NCBI GenBank assembly: GCA_038380795.1
Contig: CM076270.1
Location: forward strand, 21,964,001-22,028,000
Direction: 5' to 3'
DNA length: 64,000 nt
Source of the DNA: Pyrocephalus nanus
Lineage: Eukaryota > Chordata > Aves > Passeriformes > Tyrannidae
In this document: piece after piece, positions 24,220 to 37,835 of the stretch
Layout: each line of letters begins with the position of its first letter
Position numbering within the stretch: the stretch's first letter is position 1
Translations under genes and position numbers: made by a program
Notes under the pieces: model-generated
What the model saw: only the letters and a program-made list of their open reading frames with translations
What the model was told of the DNA's origin: nothing
Database searches by the model: none

Positions 24220-26593
24220 GGCTGTACACTTCTATCTTAAAAGAGAGACTGAGATTGCTACAAATACCACAAGTTATTTATGGCGTGTGAAATGCAACGG
24301 AGGCATTCCTAACAAAAGACATCAAGCCTGGCCTGTGCCATGGTACTTGCACAGCAAGGGAGAAAGTTCTTCCACGGGATGGACTCCAAACATGACTTAT
24401 TATCTAAACCAGCACAGTCCAATCAATAGTGCCCAGGCTGACTTCAGACCATCACCTTCACTCAGACTCAACAAGCTCTGAATGCTTTCTCCTGTGCCTA
24501 CTCACAGCATGGAAAGGAGTGCTGTATTTGCTTCCAAAGGGGAGAGAACTGGGATGTGGAGGACTGGCATCCTGCCCTCCCTCAAGCTGCTCATACATTT
24601 TGCACAATATCTAGGTATAAGCAGCCTCTCCCCCATCTGTTCTGTTGACTTTTCTTGCTTGCACTCTCCCAGGGCTACCAGAGCTTGCACAGGGCTAAGA
24701 GGGCAAGAAGGCAGGGGGTGGAAAGAAGGTAAGGAGGAAGCTGCAACAAGTGTCTCACAGCAGAAGAAATGGATGGAAAAAGTAGTTTCAAGCTTTGTTA
24801 CATGCAGAAAGGGCAGAAAGGAAACGACAGGGAAACAGCTGATGGGCAGAAGGGAGGGGAAGCAGAGCAAGAACGAAGGAGGTGCAAGAAAAGTAGGGCT
24901 TGTGCCCAGCATCAGAGACCCAGAGGGCCAAAGGCCCACACTAATCCCAACTAGGCTGTCCTTCAGAGCTTTCAAGTGAAAAACATTTTACAGGTCCTGT
25001 ATTGCATTAATTCTAGTCACAGAGCACACACAGAAAACTGATCAGAAGAAAGGCAAGAAGAACTAATCCTAGATATTAGAAGAAATACAACGCAGTTCAT
25101 AGAAGTGACACAGGAAAACTGCTGGTAACTCTCCTCAGCTATTAAGGGACTTCTCTCACTCATGCAAAACACAGAACTCTGGTTTGAATTTTAAGGAACA
25201 ATGTCTTGGAAGTCAGAGGCATTTGAGAGGGGAGGGCAGGATCTGAAATCCTGTAAGGTTTACAAAGCTCTCAAAATTGCCCCAGAACCCGGAAAAAACT
25301 CAGATCACGGGAGAACTTTCTCACACTTTAAAAATCAACCCACTCAAAATTGCCAAAGCAGGTACATCTATCAGCAGACATACAGGAGCAAGCAATGCCT
25401 TTACATGATGACAGTTCAAAAACTAAAATCCAAACATAATAGATTTTTTTTTTGTCTTTGCTGTTCTAAACATACTAGTCATTCCAGTTTCAGAGAGAAC
25501 ATTTCTGTACTATTTTTCCTGATAAACAGCAACACACATGAAAGGAAGCTTTTTTTCCCCCTCTTATCATATCGAATTCCATTGCTTTCATTAAATTTCA
25601 TTATATCCACATCATTTAATTTAGGTCAACATGTCCAAGTAAGCTAGAATCATGTTTATTTTAAGTCAACAAAAATTACTCTCCTACCTGAAGAGTCCAT
25701 TTCATACTCAGTGACAGAATTGCTTTGTACTTCCTCTACATTACATGAAGTCAGAAGCAGGGAACTACACTCAAGTTAAGAAAATCACTACAGTGTTGAC
25801 TAAACTTCTGTACAATGCACATTATACAATTGCCCCATAGCAATAGTGGGAAGAAAATCTAGCAGCAACCTAATTGTTACTTAATAACGACTGAATTAGT
25901 GATTTAAAATGTAATAAAGTATATCTTTTTCAATTTTTGAGATTTGATTCTTTTTTTCTTTGAGTCTGCAAAGAAAAAATCTTATTTCATGAAGACAGCA
26001 GAAGACTCCTGTTGCAGGGAGGCACCCATTTCCATTTCCCTGTATTTGCCTGATGACAGCATCCCAATGACTGTAGCTACAGTTCACACCGCTGTTTGCA
26101 CAGTATGAACCGGTGCATGTCACAAATGTATCCAGATTTCCTCATCTGAGGTACTTTTATACAAGCTTAAAGCACATTTAGATTATGTCATCTCTAAATG
26201 TTACATTGTGTTCCAAAACATGCAGTATTTGGGTTCCAGCTGAAAAGTAACATTACAGTACCCAGGAAAAGAGGCTGGATATTAAATCCCAGAGTACAAG
26301 CTGGAGAGGAGAGGCTGGGCAGCACCATCCATCCCCAGGGCACCAAAGGAATTGTCTCCTTGTGTTTGCAAAGCGCTGTGTTAAATTTAAGAACAAAAAA
26401 GCAACACTGACCTCTTTCCTGCATGCATCACAAAGAAAACACTAGTGCCAGAAATGATGAATAATCTACTCAAAATACGTTTAAGCAACGCATTTAGGTT
26501 GTGATAATGCATCACTGACATGAAGGAAGAAAAAATAATGGACTATTGCCTCGTGTGCCCAATCTGAAAAACAGAGGATGGGAAGGGAGGGGT

Positions 26594-26636
26594 GGGAAGA
26601 GAGGAGAGAGGGAAAAAAAAAAAAAAAAGAGAGAAG
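26594..26636. repeat. Homopurine tract
   Basis: Forty-three consecutive purines include a 16-base A run, with further purines to the left broken by a single T at 26593. Such tracts can form triplex DNA. Confidence 0.9.
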
Positions 26637-26969
26637 CAGAAGTAGATAAAACCTTCCCAGCTCTGGAAGGCTTCACTGACACACATCATCATTTAGCTCT
26701 AATGCAGCTCAATACCCTCTTATTATTGCAAGTATTTGGAACCTGCTCGTGTTCTGCCCAGAAAGTGTCAACGTGAACTGAAGTCATTCAAACTACACAA
26801 GCACACAAAGGGCAGGCAGCTTTTAAGTTTTCTTATATTGTACAAGAGAGGGAAAAATTCGCCCATGTCAGTAATGAGAACAGTAGGGCAGACTACGAAG
26901 CCAGGCAAATTATTCATCCATATGGGGCAGGATAGCCTGTGATGTGGATAAACCTGGAGGCAATCTTTC

Positions 26970-27065
26970 TATGGCTTTTACTATAGATTTATTGCATGAC
27001 CTTGGGCAGTTAGCTCCTGGTGTTTTTGTTTTTTCTCTTATCAACAAAAACAGGGATAAAGTTGG
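26970..27065 (+). repeat. MIR-like SINE fossil (core region)
   Basis: The words TTGCATGACCTTGGGCAGTT, then TTTTCTCTTATCAACAAAAA and CAGGGATAA follow the order of the MIR/CORE-SINE core: 'gtgtgaccttgggcaagtta', 'tttcctcatctgtaaaatggggataa'. This is an old, diverged copy, as expected in an amniote genome. The ends are not defined. Confidence 0.7.
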
Positions 27066-27069
27066 TATG

Positions 27070-30000
27070 AAACACACAGCAAGTATAACATAGATTCAAA
27101 AAATGTGTTGAGTTCAGTGAAATGCAGGCAATCCTAAGCTGGAAATATTGTACACACGGCAAGCAAGCCTTCATTATTTGTGTGACAATCACATCTGTGT
27201 CACTACTTTATAGGCTTTTGACCTTGTGCTAGAAAAGTTACAAACATGTTTTGACTTCTGGAAGTAACATATGCACTGCAGAACTGCCTTTTATAAACAA
27301 CAATATTAAACCTTCTCTCTGCATATCCATCCTCTTCCAAAGCCAACATAAGGCTTAATTCTCCAGATTCTCTTCTCTACTACCGTTCATTCTCCCTCCC
27401 AAGTTCCCTTATTAACCTTGTAGGCAAAAAGAAAAAAGTTAATGCCACTTCTATAAACTGAGAGCATTTTGAGTTACTCAAGCTGACTCATTTCCCATGA
27501 ATTTAAAACAAAGTGTTAGTCAAGTGACAGATGTAAGACAACAATAAAAACTCTGCATTTAAATCCAAGTGCCTGGGTCTCCCTACCTACTAAATGACTG
27601 CCCTGGGTTGCATATTAAGGGCTTATTTACACAAGTTATTCACCAACCTGATGTATTTTTCTTGCAGCTCTCCTTGTTTCTTTCCTTCGTTTTAGTGTCT
27701 TCTTCACTCTCTCTTTCCCCACAAAGTCTTTCCTCTTTTCCCCCATTTTCTTCAATGCTTTTAACTTCTTTCTAAACCATTTTCTTCCCTTCTCTGTCTC
27801 CACCCTTTCTTGTGGCTCTCTTATCTCCTTTCCCTCATTTCTGCATCAATTTAATCCCCAGTTCCAGTCTCAGATGAAGTTCCCAGAATTGCTCAGGGGC
27901 AGACTTTGCCCCTTTTGTCTGCCTGCAGAGGAGGGAGCCCAGCAGCTGGAGAATGTGCAAGTGATGCATTCTTGCCTGTGCCCTTTGCTTGGTTTGCCCT
28001 TACATCTGGGCTCCAGCAGCCAGCTGAAAGCAAGCAGATCCTTGCCAGGGAAAATCGAAGCGTCCTTGGGATTCCCCAGCTGAGAAACAGCTACAAAACT
28101 ACTCAGCAGACACTTCAAAATAAAATAAATAAATAAATAAGAAATTGTAGAGAAAGGAGACTACTTGCAAATAACATGGGTCTTCTTGACCAGTTAAGGG
28201 ATGTTGCACAGGATATTAATCAAAGATAAATTTTTGAGTGTAGATTCATGAACAGGGTTCACAGGTAAATGTCAAATACAAACAAATTGTTTAATACTTC
28301 AGCATTGCACTGCATTCCTAGAAGGTTACTAATGTTCTAAATATGTCTGGCAAGTTGTCTGCTCTGAACAAACCATAACTTATCTCAAATACAAAGGCTC
28401 GAAGTAACAGAACTACCAGCTCTAGACTGCAGATAATATTCCCTTATGCCTGTGCATGAATAAACCCTCCCTTCTCAACCACTCGAACGGGATAAGGCTT
28501 TCTCTGTCCACACATGCTTTTAGGATTCCTTCACCAGGTTATCACCTTGATCTTAAGCAAAGAAAACACAAAAATAAGAATGAACCAACACATTAAGAGA
28601 TCTGAAGAGAAACAGACAAAAAGATCTAGTAGCTAGTCTGTGAAGACAGTACATACAGACCTCTGTATGAGCACACAAAGTCTATTTTGTGTGTGTATAC
28701 AGACAGTGAGTGGTGTAATGACTGTCTGTACAAATGCCTTACTTGGGTTCACCCTGGACAGTAGATGTCAGAACATCCTCAGAAGAAAGGAGCCTTTCAC
28801 AGCCTGGTGTCTGTCTTTGAAATAGCTCAGTTAACATCGTACCTTCTCCACAGTGTCATTTCTTTCACAGCATGGAAGTCCAATTCAAGCATGATCATGT
28901 AACAAGAAAAGGCCATTACAACGTGGGTCCTACAGAGCACGCAGAGTCAAAGCTCTGTTAAGGCAGTGGGTGCTCTTTGTGAGACTGGAAACAATACATG
29001 ACTCTTCTTGAGAGACTACAATACACCACTGGAGTCACAAACAGCTTTATTACCTACACAAAAGTAGAAATATACAACTACAAATAGAGACTTCATTATT
29101 TGTAAAGAACGTGCCACATAAAATACACATTGGAAACTAAGGAAATCTATTACTTCAGGGAGGAAGTATAGTGGCCCCAGCCAACGTAAAAAGAAAAAAA
29201 ACCCATTTTGTGTGGAAGACAGAGCCATGTAATCTGGCCTTCCACTCCAGAGAGACAGCCAGTACTCAGTGATTGGACACCACAACTCTCTGTGCTTGGC
29301 TGCAGAGTGATGGAAAGAAACCTCTGCCAAAAAAAAAGACATGTGGAGCAACAGCCCAATTCCAGACTACTATTAACTTGTTTAACTATGGAAGAGAGAT
29401 GAAGAGCAAGACCCACCGCAGCTCCTTTATAACAAGAGTGTCACAATACTTTATGTAAAGGATGAGGACTGCAGCCAGCAGTACTTAGCCAAATTAATTG
29501 AGACCTGGAAATAATAGCATAACATGAAGTTTAGTATTAGCTAAGCAGCTAGCAAGCTGATTTCTGGGAGCACTGACTGGCCCACCCCCTTCTAAAAAAC
29601 TTCCAGTAAAACACTGCTGCAGTTACAGACATATTAATTTCCCTTTCTTGTGCACAGCTATTCAGCTCTCCTGGGCAATGGCATTCATAAAGCAACTTTC
29701 AGACAAGCGTTTTCTATTAGAAGAGACAAAGAATTTCACAACAAAGTTTCAAAATACAATAAATTATTCACCTTCTCGATGATACTGATCTATTTCACCG
29801 GCTAGTTTGGTGAATTGCCATTCCTACTTGTAAGCTTAGCCAGGCACTTATGGAAACAACCTGAAGTACTGCCACATACCATTAACACTTGTTAGCACCA
29901 CCCCTTCCACCTGCTGAAGAGTTGGGTAATTAATGTAGGATGTGTTACTTATGCCAAAACACTGCAGCTACTATCCCCTTCCAGCAAGATACACAGATAT

Positions 30001-32770
30001 ATTCCACCCTCAACCTCTGTTTCTGTCTTTCAGGGCACTGAAGATACAACACCCGACAGCAAACATCCTTACTTCTGCCAACTCATTTTTCCTGATTATG
30101 GCACCTTTTTCTTTCAACAAACAGCTTTTTGTGCTGAATACTAGGAACTATTTGTTTTTCCCCTATTAAATGGATAAATATAAGCAGAAGTAAATGTAAA
30201 GTACACAAAAGAAGAAGCAATCTATATGAAGACAGAAAAGAGCTAAAAGACAATACACTCCACTTTCCTCTAAGACAGTGTAGACATTTGATCCCTAGGC
30301 TCTTACCAAACTGCTGAGACATGAACAACTCCTAGCATGGATGCTGTTCAAATTCTACTAACAGAGGTCCAGCTGCAATTCAATCCATATGAAAAAGCAG
30401 TACCAGAAAGCTTAATTCTTTACACATTACACCTTTACACTTTACCTACTTTGTAGGGGCCAATTATTTGTGTACTCTTGACAGCAGCTGTGCCAACTTT
30501 CAGGACACTCCAAACAAAGCCAGATTTAGTCTAACTGGAATATAAAATGCTGATACATTCAGGGCAAGATGCATTCAGAAACAATACACCTCCTTGAATA
30601 TACCAAATTTTTCTGTTCTGCAAGAATATCTGGTATATTTAGCCCAAAAAGTCAGCTCGAGTTCAGCCAGAAATTTCAGGTCCTGTGGGACTTTTTCACA
30701 GTAGCAACACAACAGCTTTACAAAAATGGCTGCACCATCCCAGTGTCCCATATGCAAAGCACAGAGGCAAGGTGTTATGGATCCAGAGGCAACAATCATT
30801 GTCCAGTACGGAACATCACAGCTCTACATGGCAGCCCCAGAACTGCAAACCTGGTTGGCCAAGATATAATGGCTAATTCTGCTTGTTGATGCAGCATGAA
30901 AAGATTTAACCCTGAAGGTAGCTGCTTTGTAACCCAGCACGAATCCTCAGCATAAAGTATTTTATAAAACTTTGCCTTTGACAGACAACATTACTGCCAG
31001 CCCAAAAAAGTATGGTAAAAAGATGGTAACTTCACTAAATTCCCCAGAGCCATCCATATTCAACACAGCAAGCAACCCAGACTTCAGAACCACTGTGCCT
31101 GCTGGTGAAAAAAACGCAACATCTGGAAGTCCCTAAGTGCTCCCACCAAGCGCTATAACTGAAACCAGAATTTTGTCTGGTATCTTCAGGTTTTAACCTC
31201 AATATCTTTAAAAGACCATCTTTGCAGATCTGACTGCGTTTGCCTCAGATACTGAATCACAAGCCCTGATGAAATCCAGCAGCAGCATGTTTCATCACTC
31301 AACAGGAAGTCAGACTCTCAGAAGTGGCAGATGACTCTTGTCACCCTACAACTGAAGTCTCGATGTTTTAAAGACAGACTGAATAAAATACAGTGCAAAT
31401 ACAGGAGCAGTAATTATATACTATATTCTTAAGTTAGCAGCATAAGGTTTGTTAGCAACACGTTAAAACCCCCACTCTTCTCAAGAGAACCAGACCATCA
31501 AATTCAGATTTGCTTCATCAATTTCATTCTGTTATTTTTTCTGCATTCTTGCAGCAGAGACGTAGCAGAGTAAAATATACTTCTAACAGAACCTCATTTA
31601 TAATACTTCAAGATGCAATGAGACAATACAATAGTTTAGCCAGTACATGGATTGAAATACACCCTCTTAGAGGACAACTACTCAGCAGAGTGTTTGGTGA
31701 GAGCCCAAACCAAGCATGATGGTTCCTAGAAAGTTTCCACCAAAATTCATCAGCACAGTATATCCTGTTTGACCATGGGCCAAATTCTGATCTCTGTGCC
31801 CAGAGGGCAGGACCACGTGAATCTGTTGGCAGTGCAGTTGAACAGACACTTTAGGATTTGACAAGAAATCATATACAAGATTTGTGGGAAGTCGGGAGAA
31901 ACAACTAAGTTCTTTTAAGCTTTCACATGTTGGAGAATGCTTATGAAGACCTTCAAAGCTGACTATAAAAGCATTTCAAATCCAGTGAGGTAAAGAAAAC
32001 AACTCACATTTGGTGTACAGATAGCTAGGAACCATGAACTGGCTGCTGTCTCCAAGCACAGCTGTTGTTTTAGCTCTGCTCTTAATATGTACTGGGTGAG
32101 ACACCCCAGAAGATGGAAAATGCCCACAAACTTTATGGGAACACAGTTATTTTCTGTTTTATGCAAATAGAGTGCATTGTATTTAGGCACTGCCTGAGGC
32201 AGTGTCATTTAGGCACTGTGGTAAACTTTGGTGAATGATGACCTTTCACTTACAACTTTCTCTCTTTCAGCCTTTTAGTCTATTTCATGAACTATGTTGC
32301 CTGAAAAACTAGAAAAGCAAAATATTTATCTGAATTAAAATGATTCACATAAATTATATGCTTAATCATCTAAGAAGGAGTCATATCTCTGCTAACACAT
32401 AGCTTTAAGTCCAAAGGGAACTTTACAAAAAAATGGCTAATAAATTACTCATAAATGCCTAGTGGTTTGAAAAGGTTAGCAGATATTTCTCTGTGAAACC
32501 CAACAATTTGACGTCTATGCCTCTCAGCTAAGGACTTACATACAACTGCGCAAAGAGAAGAGAAAACACTGCGGTAACAGTTTACAGCCTTTTTGTGCTA
32601 TTCCACCGATGGAGAGACACGGGACTGAACGCAGCGCGTTTCAGGAACGAACGCCGCTAGGAAGAGCGGAGTCAGTGTTTCTGTGCCATTTCAGGCTTCC
32701 TCCGTGGGGTTTCCAGTGGAAATCACCAGGAGCGCACAGGCACCTCAGCAGTGATGGTTACCCACGGGCT
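27070..32770. other. Intronic stretch without recognised gene
   Basis: Chance ORFs only. An (AAAT)n run lies at 28117-28141. A short GGGCCAAATTCTGATCTCTG segment at about 31778 resembles a common archosaur/turtle interspersed repeat, but it is too short for a call. From about 32560 the G+C content starts to rise towards the CpG island. Confidence 0.6.
28117..28141. repeat. (AAAT)n short tandem repeat
   Basis: AAAATAAAATAAATAAATAA continues to TAAG. It is a simple sequence repeat. Confidence 0.9.
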
Positions 32771-32779
32771 GAGCAGCGC

Positions 32780-33600
32780 CGGTAACTCACGTGATTGGCA
32801 CACACCGGGGCAGCCCGAGCTTCTGTCCCGGCCCCCCGAGCACCGCCGCTTGTGCTGGCACCAGCAGGGTGTTCGCTGTGTCTGCCCTGCGACGCTCAGC
32901 CCAAGGAGAAGAACACGGGCGAACCCTAAAGGGGGATGCTGGGCAGCTGGCATTCACCCCCGGGAGGACCGAGGGCTGCCGCACGGCCGCAGGGGAGGCG
33001 GGCACCGGAGCATCGCAGCACCAAACGGGCGGCACTGCCCGCGGGCTGCCCGGGGGGGGAACCCAGCGTTGTGTCCCTGCTCGGCTCCCGAGCGCGCTTC
33101 GCACCTCCCGCAGCCCCGGCGGGCGCTGCCCCCGCACTCACCCGCAGCTGCAGCCGCCCGCTGGCGGCGGCGATGGCCGCGCTGTGCCGCAGCTCCGCCG
33201 CCTGCCCCGGCCGCAGGAGGCTCCGAGTGAAGCGCCTCGTCCTCTCGCCGGCCATGGGCGCCGGCTCCGCCAGCCCCGCTCCCCGCCCGGGCCGCGGCGC
33301 CGTCAGGAAGCGGAACTGGGGGGTTTTCCCTCCCGCTCCCCCCGCCAGAGGGAGGTGTGCGGGGCGGGGGCCGCCCGCTGCTGATGCTGCCGCCGCCGGG
33401 ACCGCGGACCCTCCCCGGGGGAGCGTCGCGCCCCTCGCCGGGCCGTGCGCTCGGCGAGCCCCGGGACGGAGCCGCGGGGATGGTTCCGTGCCCTCCGGGG
33501 CGGCTCCGCACCCAGGGAGGGAGATGGGGGCTCCTGGGGGCAGCTGCGGGGCTGGGGAGCGGGAGGGAGCCCGAGAAGGGCCAGCGCACGGACCCCTCGC
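32780..33600 (-). promoter_or_regulatory. CpG island promoter of DOCK10
   Basis: This is the only CpG-dense stretch in the window, very G+C-rich with frequent CG dinucleotides, in a background that is A+T-rich and CpG-poor. It contains GC boxes (for example GGGGCGGGG at about 33361), many G-runs that could form quadruplexes, and no obvious TATA box. It overlaps the first DOCK10 exon, so it is most simply the constitutive promoter plus the 5' UTR, transcribed leftwards. Islands of this kind often fire in both directions, so a divergent non-coding transcript to the right is possible, but nothing in the sequence proves one. Several long open frames cross the island on both strands. They result from few stops in G+C-rich DNA and I do not call them genes. 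The edges are judged by eye. Confidence 0.85.
33142..33255 (-). CDS. DOCK10: DOCK10 first coding exon (N-terminus, partial gene)
   Basis: The 38 codons begin MAGERTRRFTRSLLRPGQ, followed by AAELRHSAAIAAASGRLQLR. I recognise this as the N-terminus of DOCK10, a DOCK-D (Zizimin) guanine-nucleotide exchange factor for Rac and Cdc42 that acts in leukocytes and neurons. The start of the RKFT-x(4)-KPG-type N-terminal block shared by DOCK9, DOCK10 and DOCK11 is visible as RRFTRSLLRPGQAAELR. The exon ends with CGG followed by GTGAGTGC, a strong donor, in phase 0. The start ATG has G at +4 but C at -3. The frame stays open upstream through the CpG island, so the start rests on homology. The pleckstrin-homology, DHR-1 and DHR-2 domains are encoded by exons outside the window to the left. 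The Ala-rich end of the exon appears to differ from mammals, as this segment tends to. The family assignment is firm; the exact ends are inferred. Confidence 0.87.
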
Positions 33601-35928
33601 TCCGTGGCATGTGGTCACCACCAAAGGATGCTCGCCCAGCAAGGCTGCGGGATTGGTTCGACAGGGCAAGAGCTACTCTTGATGTTAACCACTCGCCAAG
33701 GTGAAATGGGACTCCGGCCGCTGGGTTTTATGAGAAATCAACACTCTGGTCACACCCATTATACTTGGAGCTGGTAGAAAGCATCCCCTAAGCAGCAAGG
33801 ATTGCTCTAGACCCCATAACAAGTGAGGCTGGATGTCTCCCAGTCCTGCCAGCTAGCGTGGCATGCCTATTTCTTCAGCAGGGAAAACCCACCCGATTCA
33901 CAATTAAGTTTAGCCATTTAAGCCCACTGAAGTTACACAAAAGTCACAGTTCTGCCCCTCAGCAGAGTGATCACTCCTTCTGTTAGCAGGAATACAACTT
34001 AATACAACCAAGCTCCAATGTGGAAAACATAGGATATCTAGATAGGAGCACCTAGCTAGGTGTTGTGAGACCTGTGCCTTAACGTCTTTGCACAAGAATA
34101 CTTACATTCTCCTATGCAGTGCAGAATTTTCCTTCTTTAGTTAGCACTGGCAGACGTGAGAAAGGAGGCAGCCATGAGAGATCACCCCTCTGAGTGCATG
34201 GCAATCCCTGTAAAACGAAATGGAAATCAAACCTGAGGAGCTTCAGGTGTGATCCTTGAAAGGCAATGATGCTGCACACCTGTGAGAGCAACATCTGAAG
34301 CTGAAAAGGCACTAAGACAAACCCAAGAGGGTCAGTTAACATTTAGTTCAACTGTTGTACTGGAGAATTAAATGTTGCAAGACCTTCTGGCTTATGTCCT
34401 CCCCAAAGAGCACACTGCCTGTTTCGAGGTAGCTGGCTGTAAGACACAGCAGGTAGCAGTGTGATATGAATTCACTGCAGCTTCTGCATGGTTCCTAGTA
34501 CTGTCCTCCAAGTTTACTGAAGATACTAAAGGCAACAATAATAACATGACATCATAGCCCAGAGTTTAAGTATTCTTCTGCAAAGTAAATATTTCCCAAT
34601 AAAGCAAATTATCTAAAATGTTAAGTGCCCCGAAATTGGCTTAAAACTATTAAAGACATTGTTATAGACATTTCTGTCATTCAACAGGTGTTATAATAAC
34701 TTGGAGATGACATTTGCTAGGAGCAAAAGCTCAGTAAGAAAGCACTACTGGATTGGAAAAGTTTTCTTGCTCTTGAGAAATTTGACGCAAAAAGCCACTG
34801 CAAGATGGAAAAGGAGACTCCATTGACTTTGCAAACAATCCATATAAGACTTATTTTAGGAAAATGCAGTCTGATGTTGTAAAGAAAGAAAAAAGGAGAG
34901 CGAGGAGTCTCAGTGACTAGGGAAGCATTCTGCCTCAACACAAGGATGTAATTTATGACAAATTTGACTGCAGTTTGTTGCAGACAGCAAACAAAACACA
35001 CAGTGAATCAGTGAGAAAGAATAAAGAAAAGTAATGGTTTCTTGCATTTGATATGTGCATGTACATTCTGGAAAATGATTTTAAGAAAATCATCACCACA
35101 ATCCAGGTCAGGAACCTCCGGCCACCCCTGGCTTTGGGCACAGTGCTGTTACTCCTGCTCAGATGTGGTCAGGCCTGTGGTCAGGCAATAACAGCCTGCG
35201 CTCTGCAATACTTCTCCCTTCACAACTTCTCATGGGCAAGCTAGAGGTTGAGTGAATATGCAGATACTTGTCAGTGAGCAGTTGGCTGCTGAAATCTGTT
35301 AGCAGACATAAAGAAATGAAAGAGCCAGCTGTTTCTACACTGCAAACATTTTCAAGGCTGCAGGAAAACAAGAAATATCCACAAATGCTGAAATAATGAG
35401 CAAAAAAAAAAAAGGGCAGTTGGATTAAATATAACACATTTTTTTATTATCATCCTCTTAAGTAAACATTGGGCGTTAGTCTGGGAAAGGAGCTCAGTCA
35501 AAGACGAGCCGAGTCTGCTGCCTCTCAAATTGTCACGTGCAGGGCAAAGCACAAGTGTCCAGGATTTTACATGCATGTGGTTGTTTACCAAACAGCTATT
35601 ATGCAAAAGTAGTTCTTTTGGTTTGTTTCCCAGTTTTCCTCAGTATTCCAGAACTTTTTTAGTTTTCAGATTTCAGTCAGTTGGTACACAAGGCCACTGT
35701 ACTTACTAGGAGGCTTTCCATTTGATTTCGAGTACCCCCTACTGTGGTTCTGCTGTAAAAGTATCTTTGCTATATGCTGTTAGTTCTCCACCTTTAAAAA
35801 ACTGTTAACTTCATAAACACCTATTTGGTATTAGTAAAATGTCAACAACAGCAGAGTTGTAACTTGGTATATTCAATAAGCCTTGGATCTATGGAAAGGA
35901 GTCATTCTTACAACAGGAGTTTGAAGTC

Positions 35929-35972
35929 TATTCCTACAACTACTTGACTGTATTCCTACAACTACAAGACTG
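35929..35972. repeat. Two-copy 22-bp tandem repeat
   Basis: TATTCCTACAACTACTTGAC-TG is followed directly by a copy that differs at two positions (TT to AA in the 16th and 17th bases). It is a local duplication. Confidence 0.85.
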
Positions 35973-37835
35973 TCCTCAAGAGAGAGAGGATTGTAGCATC
36001 ACTGATGGAGAGCAATTTTAGCATAGAATATAATGGCTGGCAGCAACTGTTTGGACTGGGTTTCCAACCAAAACATCAGCATGGGATCTGTAAAACTTTT
36101 GCTCAAAGTTCAAGAATGTTAGGAAAAAAATTTGTTTCAATACCACTGCTAATCAGAAGAAAACCCTTCCATTTGCAATTGCATTACATATCAAGACCAT
36201 ATGAGTTTTCTCTGTTTAGCAAGAGCATGAAAACTATTTTCATTCACAGCTGTGTGTGAGCTCGAATAGACAATAGTTCCACTTTCTCAGAAATGCATCA
36301 AAGAATCGGCTCCCCCAGTGGTCATTTCCCACAGCCATATGGCAAAACAAAAGATGGTGAAACTCTGGTTAGGCTTGCTTTAACACTTTTTGTGATCTAA
36401 CAATTCTAGTACTGTCTTTTGAAGCAGATTACAGAAATGTGTCATTTTGTATACCTGTACTGGCAAAGTTACCCAGTATGTGCTCTTAGTTTTCTAATAC
36501 AGAGACCTGATGTCATTATCTGGGAATTCCAATTCATGCCACCAGGTTACTCTCAAGTGTAGTGTTTTAGTATTTTACCTACGTTTTCTTTGTCCTTTAA
36601 ATGGTCATTAATGTGATTAGTGAAAAACTCATTGTATTTCTTATTCCTCTAAGCCGATGCACACAAATTTCAAGACAAACATTTTTTTCATTGACATGAT
36701 GTCTTCCCCCTGCTGCTGCCTCTTCTGTTGCCAACCACAAGTGCAGTTCTGTCCTATTATCAGCACATAACTGCAAAGTGAAACTAACTGCTGTGGCTTT
36801 TTATTATCTGAGGTGCAAAAAACCGGAAATGTACTGTATAATATAGCTTCATTTTCTCTTGGGCTTTGAAATTTTTCCTGTGTGCAATGAAATGAATCCT
36901 CCTGTCCCATGACCCTTCTTAGCTTACAGTACAATTTTAGGTGTCATTAAGTGCTGATCCAGATATTTGCAAAATATGGAATTTAGGAACCCCCATTGCT
37001 ACTGATACCACAAGAAAGTTGACTCTTTTAACATGATTCTAAATGCAAATGCCTTTTAGATTGGTCCAGCAATTTAGAAACTTTTAAGACCTTGCTGCTA
37101 TTCACCTCCCAGCTAATTCCCACTCGGTCTGGTTTGTTACAAATGACAGCATTGTACAATATTTAATGATTCTGCTACCTGCAGAACACAACATACAACC
37201 CACTCACAGGCACCTGCCCTTTGTAGCATGATTATGATCGGTCTTGAACACAGTTCAGCCTACCAAGGCAGAATGCACCCTCACAGGACTGAGGAGGGCT
37301 GATACCTGCACTGCATCTGGGTTACTTGACTTCCCTTCATGGATGAACTCACCACATTCAAGGTGATACATCTGTTTGAAGTTTAATGTGTCACAAAATA
37401 ATAATAGAAGGGAATGAAAACATGCAAACACAAAATATCTCACTAAACACTCAAATTGAAAACTACCAAAGTAATAATGTAGCAAATGCTTCTAATACCT
37501 ATGTGCATAGGCCCACTTTACTGTAAAGGTTATACTCAGTAAAAACAGGCTTATATCATGAAGGATATTAAGAGAAAGAAGTTTCCATCCCTTCAGCTAG
37601 CCTCTCTCTAAGGGACCAGGTATAGTGTAGCTGCCTCAGAGAAGCATTTTTGGCATCAATAGGGCTATTTTAGCGAGGCACGTAAGGAGGTTACAGGGTG
37701 GCTCTAAATATTTCAAGCTTCCTGCTATGACCTACTCTATGTATGCTTTCTGCATAAATTTTACTGTTTCTGCTAGATTTTTAAGGACGTAGGTTCATCA
37801 TTGAAGAGCCACGACTGACTGAGTGGAACTGGTTT

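Larger units (their letters stand above)
16450..26960. other. Intronic stretch with low-complexity DNA, no recognised gene
   Basis: Chance ORFs only, the longest being translations of the A/C-rich tract at 17762-17864. I note A-rich and T/G-rich segments, poly-A tracts, inverted repeats at 22318-22360, and an A+T-rich segment at 18230-19330 that looks constrained. An ORF of about 160 codons on each strand at 24482-24979 has no family features. Confidence 0.55.
1..33141 (-). other. DOCK10: DOCK10 intron 1, extending past the left edge
   Basis: The interval lies 3' of the donor of the first DOCK10 exon. I looked for the next coding block of the family, which starts around a KPRLLEPLDYE-type motif, and found no match in the minus-strand frames. 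The intron therefore covers the whole left half of the window. A very long first intron is usual for DOCK-D genes. The candidate alternative first exon at 6995-7159 sits inside it. Confidence 0.75.

Noticed and set aside
24482..24979. 165-codon plus-strand ORF and 157-codon minus-strand ORF
   Set aside because: They overlap on opposite strands, have no recognisable motifs, and there is no splice or homology support.
31760..31800. GGGCCAAATTCTGATCTCTG, similar to a repeat common in turtles and archosaurs; similar words at 57235 and 13825
   Set aside because: Each match is under about 30 bases and no complete element can be followed, so they are not called.
32926..33682. Long overlapping ORFs of up to 248 codons on both strands in the CpG island
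   Set aside because: G+C-rich DNA has few stop codons. Only the 38 codons from MAGERTRRF match a known protein; the rest is Pro/Ala/Arg-rich in every frame.
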